Positions 40,461 to 55,803 are shown, counted from the first letter of the stretch. The stretch: 64,000 bases of DNA from Archegozetes longisetosus (GCA_018873245.2 JAEMBT020000005.1:12756001-12820000), one strand, 5' to 3'. Program-made: numbers and translations. Notes: generated by a model from the letters alone, not told the origin.

Positions 40461-41673
40461 ATTGCAAAATATCAAATAATGTATTCCTTGTAAGTGAAAA
40501 ATTAGTACAAGAGAAAAACAACTTATTGCATGACAGAAGCACTTTGTCATCGATTATGAATACCTCTATCGACTCGAAATATGTGAAAAGCTACCCATAT
40601 TAGGAGTTTCCTCGACCAGACCTCACAAAAATCTTAGTCAACAAAATATTAAAATAAAACCCATTTCATTTATTCATTTTATTCAGTGTGTGATATAGTA
40701 TTTAAATCTTCAATTTTAATGTTTGTCTAACTTTTCACAATAAGCTCAGAAAGTATTCATAATTACAGTAAAACTTGATTTTATTTACTGATCCAAAGAC
40801 AGACTTTACCTGAAGTTAAGTCAACATATGAATCGATATAACGTAAGGCCAATACAAGTTTGCTAATACTAGTAATTAGTTTGTGTGAAGTGAAAAGTTC
40901 AAAGCTGCTAACTTATTAGATCAATACATGATTAAAGAACTCCATTAAATAAAATTAAGCCAATCGATACAAAAAACTACTTAAAGCAATTTTATTGATC
41001 TCTCATTTATCAAGACTGAGAAATAAAAAGCATAAATTGCTCATTTACTTTGATTCCATATATAATTTTGATCGTAAGCTTCTAATGGCTAAAAGTATTA
41101 ACTTTCTTATGCTATCACAAAACTACTTTCGTCGAGTATTTTATGTTTATTTGTCAGAACAAAAATTGTCTAATCGTTTTATTAGTGAACCAATGTAAAG
41201 TGCAAGGACTCAAACCTTAGGATTAGTTTAACACAAGAAAAGTTCATATCAATTTCGGTTCAAGTTTTTATTCATGTTAATTGAAAGCTAAGTCAATCAT
41301 AGCTCTTCAATATAATTATTCATCTATTTTGTAACTCTAAATGATAGTTGAATACAGTTCTCGTGTGAAATTGACTAAAATGTTTGTTAATCCTTATCAA
41401 TCATCAATGGTTTCAACCTTGATTTTCGAACTTTAAATGACTAAATATGAAGCCATCATAACCAAATCAATAAAGTGATTCACTCAAACAAACAAAGTAG
41501 TACTGAACTTGATTATAAGTTAACAAAATATTTGATAAGCGATTTGAGAAAAAAATACGTTCAAACAAAATCTAGCTTTCAGAGAGGCTAAACATTCTCT
41601 CTTCAACAATTTGCATCACTTCATGCTGTCTTTCATAAACTTCCTTTCACATATTTCACAATCTCTTTCATAA

Positions 41674-43695
<2,022 letters not shown>

Positions 43696-44670
43696 AGCCT
43701 CGATGCATTGTGTATTTCAGTTAAATACTTAAAACTTTACTTTTAATTGTTAAGTATTTATTCTCTCGATTAAAAGTAATGTAAGACTAGTTTAAATTAA
43801 TTGTTTTGTATTTTATTGATTTGAAATAAACTTTTATATGCATTTTTAAAAACTTGAAGCTTTCAAAACTATCCCGTTAAAACATTTTAGCGCAAGTCTC
43901 AGGTAGTTAGAGGTTTGTTTCATTTTGAAGGCGGATGTAACTAACAGTTTAGACCTTGAGATTAGACGTAAGCGTCAATTTACAAGTAAGACATGATAAC
44001 AATTCGGCTCATAACTGTTAATCTTAGCGGACACTTTTACTGCAACTTTGGACTATTTTACGTAGCGGAAACCATAGCAACACATTGAAAGTGAAAATGG
44101 TTGATTCACAAACGACAGGACAAAATAATGTTGATATAGCATCCCTCGTATGATTTTTAAGGCAAAATATTTCTAAATAAAGTTACTCAGTACTTATACT
44201 CAAGTTATCTAAAACACATGAATCTTTATAACGCTCATAAAAACTATCATTTGAGTGCCATTATAGATGTTTAACAATGAAACATTTATTTATGAAATAG
44301 CTCCAAAATGAGTCAATCAATAATTAAAATCATATTAGGCAAATGATTATCTACTCTAAAGAAACAGGACGAGTAACAGGTTTGATGGCATTGACGCACG
44401 TCATTGTTCAGCTAAACCGTTTGATCAACACTTAAAGCGCACTCATAGAAACATTACAGAATAGACGTAATTTGTTTAGGAGACTAAAAACAAAATTAAA
44501 GCGTATTTAAAGCGAGAATATGGCCGAACTCTCAAACCGATAGTAAGAAAGCCATAAGTGAAGTAAAAGATAAGCACTCTTTCAGAGTCTAAAAACACAG
44601 TAAATTAATAATAAAATAAATAATATATAAATAAATAATAATTTAAGTGCAAAGTTGGATCAAGTCTATT
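43696..44670. other. intergenic region between TENT4 and atlastin genes
   Basis: About 970 bases, both flanking genes on the plus strand. It presumably contains the TENT4 3'UTR and the atlastin promoter and 5'UTR. AATAAA occurs at 43825, consistent with a polyadenylation signal. No open frame. Confidence 0.55.
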
Positions 44671-47600
44671 ATGGAAGCAGACACCACATCAGAACCAAAT
44701 TCATCCAACAACTCGACTAACGGCTCAAACGGCGACTACGAGTTTATATCGAACGAATCGTTTGGAAGTCCTGTACAGATAGTCAAAGTTAGCGAAGATC
44801 GAAAGTTCGAGTTGGATTATGACGCGCTATCTAGCATTCTATTAAGAGATTCTATTCGAGATACACCAGTCGTTGTTGTCTCCATTGCTGGCGATTTTCG
44901 AAAAGGTTTCCGCTTTTATCCATAAGATTTAATAATTCTACTCCTTAATAACCTTTTGGTCTGTTTATTGGTTTTGTTAGCTTTTTTCCAATTAATTCTT
45001 TTTGTTTCTCATTTTCTGTAGTTTTCATCAAATCTTAAATCAATTGATTTAAGAAAACATTTTCGCTTTGTTTGCGATTTATTCCTAGCTTTGAAGCGTT
45101 ATTTAGTGTTATTTTTTTTTTGGCTTAATTCTGTGTTTAATTCCTGTTTAATTCTGCGTTTATTGGTTTTGATATGATTCTCTCTTATTTTAGAATTAAG
45201 TTTGTTTCTATTTTTCTGCAGTTTTGATGAACTGTTAATTTGATTTTTGGTTTTATTAAGAACCAGTTACTGTTTAAGTTTTCAATTTTGGATTCCTCTC
45301 TGTTTCTTAACCTCAAAACCTATTAATAACTTATTCACGAATATTCGCGTTATTTTTCTTTTGTTAGAAATTTTGATTGTCATTTCAATTTTTTTATCTG
45401 TTTTTTGTTAATCCTTTTGATGCGATTCATATGATTTTTCCTTATGTTTTCAGTTGTCTAACAGACAGACAGCAAAACACACCAAACAAATTAAAGTTAT
45501 AATAACTTCAATATTGCGCAAAATTAAAGGAAATAGAAATTAAAATTCAATTTTCTTTTACGTATTTTGTTATTAAACTTAAAACAACTGTTAATGTAAC
45601 AGATAATTAAGTTATAAAGCATTGAATTATGTTTTATGACTAGTTCTGAACTAAAACTTTCACAATAAGTACAGTTTTAATAGTTTACAGAAAATTCGAA
45701 CCGACGAAAGGATTAAAAATTAGACAAAAATTTTCTTTTTATAAATGAAAACAAAGATCAAAATAGTATTAAAAATGAATTATCAATAGTTTCGCTATTA
45801 GCTACTGAAGCGTTAAATACAGATCAATCATTCAATCGAGTGAACACCAGATTTAAAAAAAACTGATAATAAGTTCAAAACAATTTTCTTAACTATTATC
45901 TGAATTTTCGACACTATTTGCAATAATTAAATAAAAAATAGTTTAAAGAAAACTTATAAAAACTGATAATTAAAACAATTATTTTCTGAATTTGTGTCAC
46001 ACTTGAAGGCAAATCGTTTATGCTGAACTTTTTTTTACGTTATCTTCAATCCGGTTGTGGAGCAATTGATTGGATCGGAGATTCAAGTACACCATTGAAA
46101 GGGTTTTCATGGCGTGGCGGAAGCGAAAGAGACACGACCGGAATATTAATGTGGTCGGAACCGTTTGTATTCAAGTTGGACAATGGAAAAGATGTGGCCA
46201 TTATCTTAATGGACACTCAGGGAGCTTTTGATAGCGAATATACAGTTAGAGATTCTGCTACTGTTTTCGCGCTATCAACTATGACTTCTTCAATACAAGG
46301 TTTTTATTGATTTTCAATCAATTTTTCAAATTTCACTCTCATTTTAGCTGATTTGATTGAAGTTTCAGTTGGATATTGAAATATTTTCTGAGATGAGTTC
46401 GTCAATAAAGTGTTTGATTCTTATTTACTATTCAGTTATATATTTAACTCATTTTTATTAAAGTTTAAAAAATCCAAAACTAGGATGAATCATTACTAGT
46501 TTTCAATATCTAAACTTTTCTGATTGAGTCAACACTATTGATAGCTTTAAAGACTTTTTCATTAAAATTATATGGATTTGAACTGTAGTTCATTTTGTAA
46601 ATTAATATTGAATTTATTTCCGATCTAGTATTCAATTTAATGCATAACTTACAAGAAGATAACTTACAAGTGCTGGAAATATTCACGGAATATGGAAGAC
46701 TGGCACTCGAGGCAACAGATGAGAAACCATTTCAAAAACTAGTATTCCTGATAAGGGACTGGTCTTTCCCTTACGAACATCCGTACGGTTTGAATGGAGG
46801 CCAAAAACTGTTAGAGAAGAAGCTGGCCATTAAGGAGAACCAGCCGTCACAACTGCAAAGAGTCAGAAGACACATTCGGTCGTGTTTTAGTGAAATTAAT
46901 TGCTTTTTGATGCCACATCCGGGACCCAAAGTGGCCACTAATCCAAGTTTTGATGGCAAGCTAAAAGATATTGACTCTGAGTTCGTTGAACAGTTACAGA
47001 CTTTGGTACCATTGATGTTGGACCCGAAGAATGTTGTCGTTAAAGAGATTGGCGGCCGACAAGTCACTGGAAAGCAGTTGGTGGAATATTTTAAAGTCTA
47101 TATCAATGTTTTTGCCGGTAATTGTGTTATGCTTTAACCAAAAATTAATGTAAACTTAGTTTTGATTCTATTTATCAATCGATTAATTCTTTAGTCAATT
47201 ATTGAATTTGGAAAATTGAGTCAATTTTCAAGTTTTTTCACTTTTAAATTATTAATCCCTTGAATAATAATTTCGGTTTTTATCTAAATTGTTAATTAAC
47301 ATGAAGTCTAATGAATATTTGTCTGACAAAAAGGCGAAACAATGCCCGAACCGAAATCAATGTTAGAGGCCACCGCAGAAGCAAACAATTTGACAGCAGT
47401 TGCGACAGTTAAAGACAGTTACATCTCCTCCATGGAAGAGATTTGTGGCGGTGATCGACCCTTCATGAACCCGAAGTCGTTGGAGAATAAACACCAAGAG
47501 TTGCGTCAGGAGGCGATCGAAGAGTTCGACAAGATCCCAAAGATGGGTGGAAAAGAGTTTAGCGGATCCTATCGCGAAAAGTTACTCATCGAATTAGACC

Positions 47601-49025
47601 AGGCGTTCGAACATTTTGAAGCTCAGAATAAGAGCAAAAATATGTTTAGGTCTGTCCTTATCTCAATCAAGTTTTCGTATTTTTTGCCTTAATTTTAGCT
47701 TTCTGTAAATAACTTTAATTTTGATGAAAGTCGGTATTGATGAGGATTGTTTTACTGCGAAGAAAAAATTTAGAAAAGTCTTTGAGTAGGCATTTCATTT
47801 TTATATTTTTATCAGTAATACTTTATTAGCACAACATGAGCTCGCATTCGATTATAGACTAAACTTAACTGATCTCTTTCTCGAAAAATATGATTGATGA
47901 TTGTTCGTATAGTACTCAATTATTTCATTCTTACAACAAACCATTCAATTATTGCCCATCACGTCCACGATTAAGTGTAATTAAGACTGAATAACAATGA
48001 GTAAGGGTTAGCGTGCGATAGATAATGATTTCGATTCATTATTAATTTTTAAAAACTTGGAAACAACGACACAATTTTGATTTATTTAAGATGCTTTTAC
48101 TCGAGAATTGCTATTTGTTCACTACCAAAAAATTATTCAGTCTTGACCAAAAAATATTTATCACATTCTTTATCAAAATCAGAGTTATCAGTAAACCAGT
48201 AATGTTTGAAATTTGCAGTGATTAATTAACCAATTGAATTTTTTTGAATTAATAGTTTGTTTGGTACACCAATGGTTCTATTGGTCGCATGTGTCATATG
48301 TTTCATATCGTCTCGTATTTTCGAATTGGTTTCGTTGATGCCAATCGCAAACCTATTCTTTCTGATCGGAACTGTAGATTTAGGTCTTCTAATAATGTAT
48401 ATGTTTGCTCGGTATAGCGGCAATTACCCGGAATTTATTGTGATTGTAGATCAGTCAGCGGAAAAGATATGGCTTTTTGTAAGTATTAATATAAAGACTA
48501 AATCCAATATTAGTCTAATGAAGATTTTTGTAAGTAAATCCAAGTTTTTCGAAACTCTTAAAAACATTTTATTAAAACAAAATTATGAACTTTCTGTTTA
48601 CCTGATTATCAATTATCAAGAGAGGTATAAATTGAGAAAATTAGTTACTTATTTAATAAGATTCCTATTTCATACAGACTTAGTATAAGTCCTATCAGTA
48701 CAATTTATTTCTAAAAGTTTTTCTATGAAATAAATTTTTAATAGCTTTTCATAAAATGAAAAGTTACAAAACTTGATTCACTCACAAAAATCTACTAAGT
48801 TTGCTGCAAATATATAACTAATAACTAAATTCTTATAAATAGGTTCTCGAAATGTCATTCAAAATGATGCAGAACGCGGTGGAGAACAGAAATCGAACTA
48901 ATCAGACAGCCACAAACTCGACTCGTTCTCCAGTTAATACACCGACCACTAGTTACTCATCTCATCCATTGAGCACTAGTTCTAAAACAAGTAGTTTAAA
49001 GCGATCTCCATCACAGACACAATGA
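44671..49025 (+). CDS. atl: atlastin, ER membrane-fusing dynamin-like GTPase
   Basis: Mediates homotypic fusion of endoplasmic reticulum tubules. Six exons: 44671-44905, 46009-46299, 46629-47117, 47334-47649, 48256-48478 and 48843-49025. Phases close and give 578 residues. G1 is split by intron 1 (GDFRKG|KS). G3 is DTQG in exon 2 ([18 protein letters not shown]), and the G4-type RD is in exon 3 ([16 protein letters not shown]). The three-helix middle domain spans exons 3-4. Exon 5 encodes the two closely spaced membrane helices ([13 protein letters not shown] and [21 protein letters not shown]). Exon 6 is the cytosolic tail, with an amphipathic start ([18 protein letters not shown]) and a Ser/Thr-rich end. 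ATG 44671 is the first Met in frame. Intron 1 is about 1.1 kb. No breaks. Confidence 0.96.
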
Positions 49026-50635
49026 TCTATAGCTTAATTTCTAGGGTTTAATCTACTTTTTAATGATTATAGTTAATTAAATTTTTAGTGCCTTATCAAC
49101 AGTTGAAATGAAATCTAATTATAAAATACCTAAAGGAGTCCACAGAATGCCATACGATATAACAGTTAATCATACGTTTTAATTTTCCGAAAACAAGATG
49201 GTTTAATTGCAGTTAATTATTTTGAAATTGATTTTATTCATAATCTTTTTGAAAATATTAATCATTTTTAATTGAAAAATATATAACACTTAGTTGAGTA
49301 AAACATTCCTCTGTTTATAAGTATATAATTAATGATTATTAAAGTTATGTTTGAGAACTAATTCTTAAGATGCTATTAATTTAAGAATTCTCAAGCACAA
49401 ATTTGATATATACTCTTGTAGATATTACTGTAGTAATAATTATTATAAAGATTGTTTTTTGCTTCTGTTATACAAGTATCTCACTCTTAGAAGTTATGAA
49501 AATTAATAAGTTGATGAATATTTAATTTAATGCTCAAAATGTGATTTTTGTTCGAAGAGCATAACTTTTTCTCAAAGTTCCGATTAATTTTGGCTTTAAC
49601 TTATCAATAACAAGATTTTATTCTCTAATAGTATTAATGTTTAAACTTTGAAATATGTCCTCGATTTACTCAGAAATTCAAATTAACTGTTATATTATGT
49701 TTAAAAGTTATGTTGATTTTCTCTTTCTGTCCGACTATTGAAAAGTAGTTTCATTTATCTGATTATTGATTAATAAAGTGAAAAAGTTATTTCAGACTCA
49801 TATTTTTTGAATTTGCTTTCTAATGATCATATGAGAATTGATTTTATTTCGATTAGAGAATTTACAACATATTAAGACGAAGTTATTAAAAATTTTGCAG
49901 ATCTAACTTATTTTAAGTTAAGAATCAAGTGAAAGATTATTCTCAAACAGGTTATAAAAGAGTTTTTGGAAGACTTTGCAATTAAGTGATAATTGAATCG
50001 TAAACGAGAGTGCTCAAAATTGCACAGAATGTTGCCTAATGGCTACCACTCATGGGTATTGAATTAAGCTTATGAAGTGCTAAGTTAGCATTCGCAACAA
50101 TTTCCGCAACAGCTCAGACATAAGATAACTGAAAAGAGCCATAATCTGTCGAATGTAGAAAATAAATTTATATTCAATGTATATGAAGATTATAACACCT
50201 GCGGAGATTAATTCTGTCTAACATATGAACGATTGGATATCTCTCAATGCATTGATTAAAACGAGCTTTAAAGTTTCACTTCTATTTTAATCACTACAAT
50301 AATCTATGCTTTTGATGACTCGTTTACCATTAAATCTAATGATCAAATATATTCAAATTTTAATTATATGAATAGATTGTGAGTCAAAGTAAACAATAAA
50401 AATTAAAGATAACTCGAGATGCGATTATGGAGTCACTCATACACTAACCAAATCTATAAACCGAACATTCAAACAATAATTTTATCTGTCATTTTAGCAT
50501 AATTCAAAATAATACAATCAATATTTTCAATTCAAGACAAACATATTTGAATGTGACTCAAAGCACAAAATACAAATTCACGACAATTTAAACAAAACCC
50601 AAAAATATAATCATTCGAAAACAATTGATTACATA
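49026..50635. other. intergenic AT-rich stretch downstream of atlastin
   Basis: About 1.6 kb with no open frame or repeat that I can identify. Confidence 0.55.
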
Positions 50636-51575
50636 AAGGGTGTCCGGAAAGTAATTGGACTGAGTTTGATGCGCTCGCGCGCTGTAACCATTGTCATTGT
50701 CATTGTTGAGAATACCTTCATTTTGAAGACAAGACATTCTTTTATGATATTCTAAACATAGATTATCTAAAAATTATCTCTGAAAACAATGAATAGGCCA
50801 GAAACAGAAGTATTCCCTAAAATAGTTGTGCACTTTTACTAAATTTTATATCAAATTTAGTTATAAACGTTACTATTTAGCACTCTCTGGAGTAGAACAT
50901 CGAAGAATAAGACTATATGCGGCTATCAAAAGATAAGGTAATTCAATTAGTACCTGATTTAGGGCCGAAAAGTGTTTTCCCGGAGAATTATCTTATCATA
51001 CAGGCCATCGAAGAATGTGGTCAAGTTTTAGAGCAATTTATTTAAAGCGGTTCAATGAATCCCGAAGAATATAAAACTGTATGCGTAGGGAAAAATCTCA
51101 AACAATTGATCGATAAATATCACAAACAGGAAAATATCTTATTTTGATTGGATTTTGATACTATTCACTATGAAAAAATGGCCAACAATGAATGCGTAAT
51201 AAAAATTGAGATTTATTGCTAGTCTCGATAACGCTTCCAATTGTTTCCCAGCCCCGAACTTATGAAAAATTCTGATCAAATATAGATCTGAATATGGAAT
51301 ATGATCCAAACCACCGGAAAATCCCCATGAATTCAAATTTGTAAGGCAGAAAATATCTTAAAAGATTGCAAAAATCAGTGCAAAAGTTCTTATGTGTGAC
51401 CTTTAAAAGAAACTCATACAGATTGGGGATAAATTAGCTTTAGAACCACTTTAAGAGCACAAATAGATAAAAAATGAATATATTTTAATTCTCTAAAAAT
51501 TTTATTAAAATATCTTTAGCAGTTTCAAAGTTATTAATCTTTCAAAACCAGTCCAATTACTTTCCGGACACCCTT
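50636..51575. mobile_element. mariner/Tc1-type element, 940 bp, 28-bp terminal repeats, TA duplication
   Basis: The left end AAGGGTGTCCGGAAAGTAAT (continuing TGGACTG) is repeated exactly, inverted, at the right end. Counting the flanking base, 28 positions match. Both ends are flanked by TA (50634-50635 and 51576-51577), the mariner-superfamily target duplication. The interior holds only short frames broken by stops, and I could not identify the catalytic motifs of a transposase with confidence. It is therefore a non-autonomous or decayed copy; the perfect ends suggest it is not very old. Confidence 0.85.
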
Positions 51576-51799
51576 TAGTTATAGAAATTAGTTGATGTCA
51601 TAAAACTTATACCATTTCATGAGGTCTGTCATTGATTTGTACTTAAAAGCTTTGCGATAGCCAAAACAAAATTATCGGCAAAAGCATTAGAGATTTAGAA
51701 TAAGTCTAATTCGATCCTCTCAAGAGATACACTAGATCGTCTGTCAAATTATTGCCTAACGAAAGTTTTTTCAAAACTTCAAGTGAAATACAAGGACTA

Positions 51800-52542
51800 A
51801 TCCAGCCATAACCAAGCCAGAGGATCTTCACAAGCCAACTGATGGTGAAAGAGATCAATACCTAAATGTTGAGCACTCTGACAAATTCCTGGGTCATACA
51901 TGCAATGCTCTTTATAATGATTCCAACGATAGGGTATCAATAGCTATTATATCAGTAATATATTTAGCTAATAATCAGTAATAAAATAGCTATTAATGCA
52001 AATCCATTAATGAATATATAGATGAGAGTCTGACCTATAATTCTGACGATCACTTGCTGGTAATTACTATAAAATTCTGCAATCCTTGTTTGAAAATCAT
52101 TTCCTCTCAAAAATTTCAAATTCATTAACATAGTTTCAGTATTTAAAAAAATAGGTCTTAAGTACGAAATATTCCTGTATTTGTTCTTTCTGTATCGTTC
52201 AAACAAATGGTTTGTCTTATGAACTATTCCTATCATTTGTATTGATTTGATTAATGAAAAATATCGCCGCAATTGTTCAACTGGTGATAGGGACACTATG
52301 TCCTCATCTAGAGAAAGAGTGGATCGGCAACCGGTATAGGTTCTGAAAAGATTCTTTCAAATATATCGGATTTATCAGCAGTCTTAAAGTTTTACAAAAT
52401 AGTTTTATTATGTAGTGTTGAATGACTTACAGGCAGAAAGAGTTTACCGATGGAGCACTAACTTAACATATGGTTCCACTGTTCATATAGAAATTTCAGT
52501 GATCTTGTATTCAGTTGAACTCGTTTTCTATACGATCCAGGT
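51800..52542 (-). pseudogene. broken copy of the GT8 xylosyltransferase gene (exons 3-4 equivalents)
   Basis: A degraded paralogue of the intact gene at 56435-58789. The exon 3 equivalent is 52542-52431, ending at a conserved GTAAGT donor. The exon 4 equivalent starts at 52342 after TTTTCAG. Matching strings: SLSPVEQLRRYFSL against LSPVEELWEYFSL, and YRWNHYKEHCMYD...SAQHLGIDLFHH against CRWNYMDEHCMYS...SAQILGIGLFHH. At least two frame changes separate the pieces, an in-frame stop lies in exon 3, and the metal-binding region reads LDED instead of LDADT. No equivalents of exons 1-2 are found upstream, where an 18-bp tandem repeat lies instead. Remnant of a local duplication. Confidence 0.85.
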
Positions 52543-52587
52543 CTTAATAAATCATGAAAGACTCAAGCTCGACCGGGCTTCAGGCTC

Positions 52588-52667
52588 GAGCCTGGTGAGC
52601 ATGGAGAGCCTGGTGAGCATGGAGAGCCTGGTGAGCATGGAGAGCCTGGTGAGCATGGAGAGCCTGG
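52588..52667. repeat. 18-bp tandem repeat, four copies plus a partial
   Basis: The unit GAGCCTGGTGAGCATGGA occurs four times without a mismatch, then GAGCCTGG. GC-rich against an AT-rich background. The open frames it creates on both strands (LVSMES and PGSPCS repeats) are artefacts. It sits just upstream of the xylosyltransferase pseudogene. Confidence 0.95.
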
Positions 52668-53176
52668 CTCGAAGATCGATAGGCTTTCGAGCTTCTTACC
52701 AAAAATCTGATTACTCATCAGATAAATGAATAAGTATAAAATTTGACTAAAATTTTTAAGTTTCAGATTACGTATAAAAGACCGAAATTTCTCTACATAT
52801 ATATGGGTCATTCAACTATTGCATCTAAAGTATTTGGTTATAACACCAACACTTAAATAGTCTGTTATTGGGTTTAACGGTTTCTTTGTTGAAAATGTGA
52901 ATACAATTCATTTCTAAAGTAATTTTAATTATCCAATTTCATATAAGATTTTTAACTATTCATAACTTCTAAACCTGTAAAATGATTAAAATTCTTATTA
53001 TGTGTGCATTTTTTAATTATTATTATTATAATTAGAATAAAAGTTAATTTTGTCTCAATTAAGATTCTTATAATTAAAAAGTTCATTTTGACTGTATTTA
53101 AATAGTAAGCTCGGATTCGAAGCCCAAAGTATCCGAGCTTTTATCCTTCATTAATAATAAAGCCTTATAATGAAAT

Positions 53177-55216
53177 GATTATGGGCCGAGAAATAGAAAA
53201 AAAACTTGTAGAATCCCAAAATATAGAATGAAAATAACAGAATATTTAAACTATAGAATTAGAAATGCAGAAATTTTAATTTGCAGAATCAGTATAATAG
53301 AAGTGGCAATTTATAAAACTTATTCTACATAAAATAAAAAAGTTAAATGAAATATAATAAAATTGAAAGTTCGAATAGTCTTAGTCAATAAGAAATTTAA
53401 GAAGGAATATCTTCATTAAATATAGTATTGATGCAAATTAGAAATGGTCCTGATTTAGTTGAGTTGCATTCTGACTCTTAGAGTGTGATTGTAAATGTAA
53501 ATTCCATCCAACTGCATCTACAAAATCTATTACGGACTTATCTCCATTGTTAAATGCATCAGTTAATGATTTTATACGGTTATTAATTTTGGCATACTTT
53601 TTTATTTTAGGTGGACCTTTTTCACCATCATTTAACTTTAAAATTAAGATTTCATAATCTTCTTGATATTTCTTAATTCCCTCTATGAATTCGTATATAT
53701 TAGGGTGTGCCTTCCCAATTTCTCGATTCAACCCATTATGAAATCCTTCTAAATGGTTAATCGTTCGATTCTCAAAATTATAATAATGGTTCCATAATTC
53801 TTTTTCAAATCTAGCAGTTGGTGATAAATAAGTATTCCAAGCATAATTTAAAAACTTATCAACTGCTGGCATATTTTCTGGAGATTCATTTTGAATTGCT
53901 TCCCAAACTTCTTGAAATAATGATTCATAGAGAGGTAAAAATGCCATTGCTGCAACTCTCTTGACCGCTTGCTTTACAGATTGATTCTCTTTATATGTAA
54001 TAGTTAGTCCTAAATTTTGAACTTTACGTCAGAGCGATTGCGAAAAATGAAACAAACATCCATGAATATCAGCGTTTGGAAAAGATATTTTAATAGCTTG
54101 AATCGCCGACATTTCAAAGTCTATTTGAAAGTTTGGAGGATTGAAAACTAGATTTCGACTTATAGCAGCACTTTTTATAAGTAAAACTAATCTAATATAA
54201 GTTTCTTTTGACTTTGATGGTAGCAACGCGTAAATGAATGGCACCATCACTTCATTTTCATTATCACCAACCCTAACCTTATATATTCCATGGAGTGTAT
54301 AGAGCTGAAAAAATAATTTGGGAGCAGAAAAAAACGTCCCATCCATAAACACATATTTGCTATTGCATAACAGCTTTAAAAATTTGTGGGTTCCAAATAC
54401 CAATATTTTATTCTCCATTCCATCATTAAACAATAAGAAATCTTCATTCTTTAATGATTTACACCACTCACCACCTATCTGAATATATGGTCTAGTCTTA
54501 GGCAAATTTGGAATTTGAGATCTCCTTTCCCTATAAGCAAATGAGTGAATGTTTTCATAGGTAAATAATGCGTCGCTAATTTGATCTTCATTGTAGACTC
54601 CGTTCAATTCTTCATTTCGGTTCCTCATTACTTCTTTGTAAATCTGTTTGACTGGCCGGTGAGGTTCTTCCGATAGAGCTCGCTTTAATTGAGATTTCGT
54701 TTCCAATTTCAATAAATCACTATCTGATGGTTCATGGCTATGATGCTCATTAATAGGAGTGAGTTGCTGCTCATAATTAATCAATTTAAATGTTGCGCTA
54801 CACATTTCGTGTTTACACTTCCAGTAAGAAATAGCTCCTGGTCTACTGAACTTAAATAAATTATTTTTATAGACTAACACTCTTGTTTTATTTGTAATTT
54901 GCAATATTTTAAAATCACTCATTTTGAATAAGATATTAAAAAACCCATTAATGTTAAGGTAACGTACTAATGAATCAATGTTGAAAATTTTTCCTTAGGT
55001 TAGATCTCAGATAAGTAAAGTTCTTAATACTCAAAAGTGCATTTTATAGTAATTAAATCTTTCGAATATAAAAATTTTATGAGTATCATTTCTATTATTT
55101 GGAATTTCTATTCTTAAATTTTCTACTCTTTTAGCCATTTGCTTTTAAATTTCTACTTTTTTTATTCTATTTTTTGGGATTTTATAAAAAATATTTCTAC
55201 ACTACGGCCAATCACC
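53177..55216 (-). mobile_element. MULE (Mutator-like) DNA transposon, about 2.04 kb, with degenerate terminal repeats
   Basis: Left (53177 on) and right (back from 55216) ends are imperfect inverted repeats of roughly 60 bases sharing GGCCG, TAGAAA, AATCCCAAAA and TAGAAT in the same order. The 8-mer AATGAAAT flanks both sides (53169-53176 and 55217-55224), as expected for an 8-9-bp MULE target duplication. The element carries one transposase reading frame in minus orientation. It lies between the broken and the intact xylosyltransferase copies. Confidence 0.75.
53438..54922 (-). pseudogene. MULE transposase with N-terminal FLYWCH-like zinc finger, one in-frame stop
   Basis: Catalyses cut-and-paste movement of its element. 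One frame of 495 codons from ATG 54922 to the stop at 53438. The N-terminal 65 residues form a FLYWCH/WRKY-like Cys2His2 finger (YWKCKHEMCSATF ... EHHSHEPS). The DDE-type MULE core has DGTF (VFMDGTFFSAP), DFEMSAI and HGCLFHFSQ. The C-terminal part has ENRTINHLEGFHNGLN, the usual 'N..E..H..L' region. A single TGA at 54029-54031 interrupts the frame just after HFSQSL. The family normally has a Trp here (HF.Q..WRK..), so TGG to TGA is the likely lesion. Otherwise intact, hence recently active. Probably inactive as read, unless the base is wrong. Confidence 0.88.
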
Positions 55217-55334
55217 AATGAAATATATGACTTAAAACTATTGATTAGATTTAACCTTACGATCTCTGGCATAGATTATTGAAAACTTGATTGATGTCAG
55301 TTTCACAGAGGTCATTTTAATAGGATAGGATTTT

Positions 55335-55524
55335 AACTAGTCAGATTAACCGAAACAAGTTAAAATCAATTTTACAACTGATTTTCTCGTCCCTGAACTT
55401 AAGCTTGAAAGATAGGGAAAGGAGTTTCTTAAATCTAAACCGAGAACAGGGAAACAGAAACTAATCTTTTTCGGCTAAACTGACTGATTAAATTGCCATT
55501 CTGCTAAACTAACTTCTGCCAAAC
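55335..55524. repeat. fragment sharing end motifs with the 15.75-kb element
   Basis: Contains AGATTAACCGAAAC near 55340 and, toward the right end, CGGCTAAACTGAC and TTCTGCCAAAC. These match the inverted ends of the element at 15752-16261 (GTTTGGCAGAA..., CAGTTTAACCGAA). Probably a second, damaged member of the same repeat family. Its exact limits are uncertain. Confidence 0.45.
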
Positions 55525-55803
55525 TCAAGCGTAAACTTGGCTTACATCCAAATAAAGTTTTAGTTTTGTATTGTGTTACACAGCTATTTTAGAACTAATG
55601 AAATGTGGCTTCAAGCTCAGTAATGACATACTTCTCAAACATACATCACGTCACATACCTTACAAATTTGATCCAATACTAAAGTTTAATTAAGAGCTAG
55701 AACTTCGTAATCAATCATTTCGGTGTATAGTAAACTACTTTTATTAAGATTTTGTCTGCTATGCGTGAAAGTATATATTTATGCATTATCGATAATCTTT
55801 GAA

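Noticed and set aside
46771..47067. 98-aa minus-strand open frame
   Set aside because: Antisense of atlastin exon 3, which has clear GTPase motifs on the plus strand.
48226..48423. 65-aa minus-strand open frame
   Set aside because: Antisense of the atlastin membrane-helix exon.
51139..51336. 65-aa minus-strand open frame inside the mariner-type element
   Set aside because: Looks like the antisense of a decayed interior; no transposase signature in either direction.
52415..52811. Open frames on both strands with repeated LVSMES or PGSPCS
   Set aside because: Translations of the 18-bp tandem repeat and of the antisense of the xylosyltransferase pseudogene.
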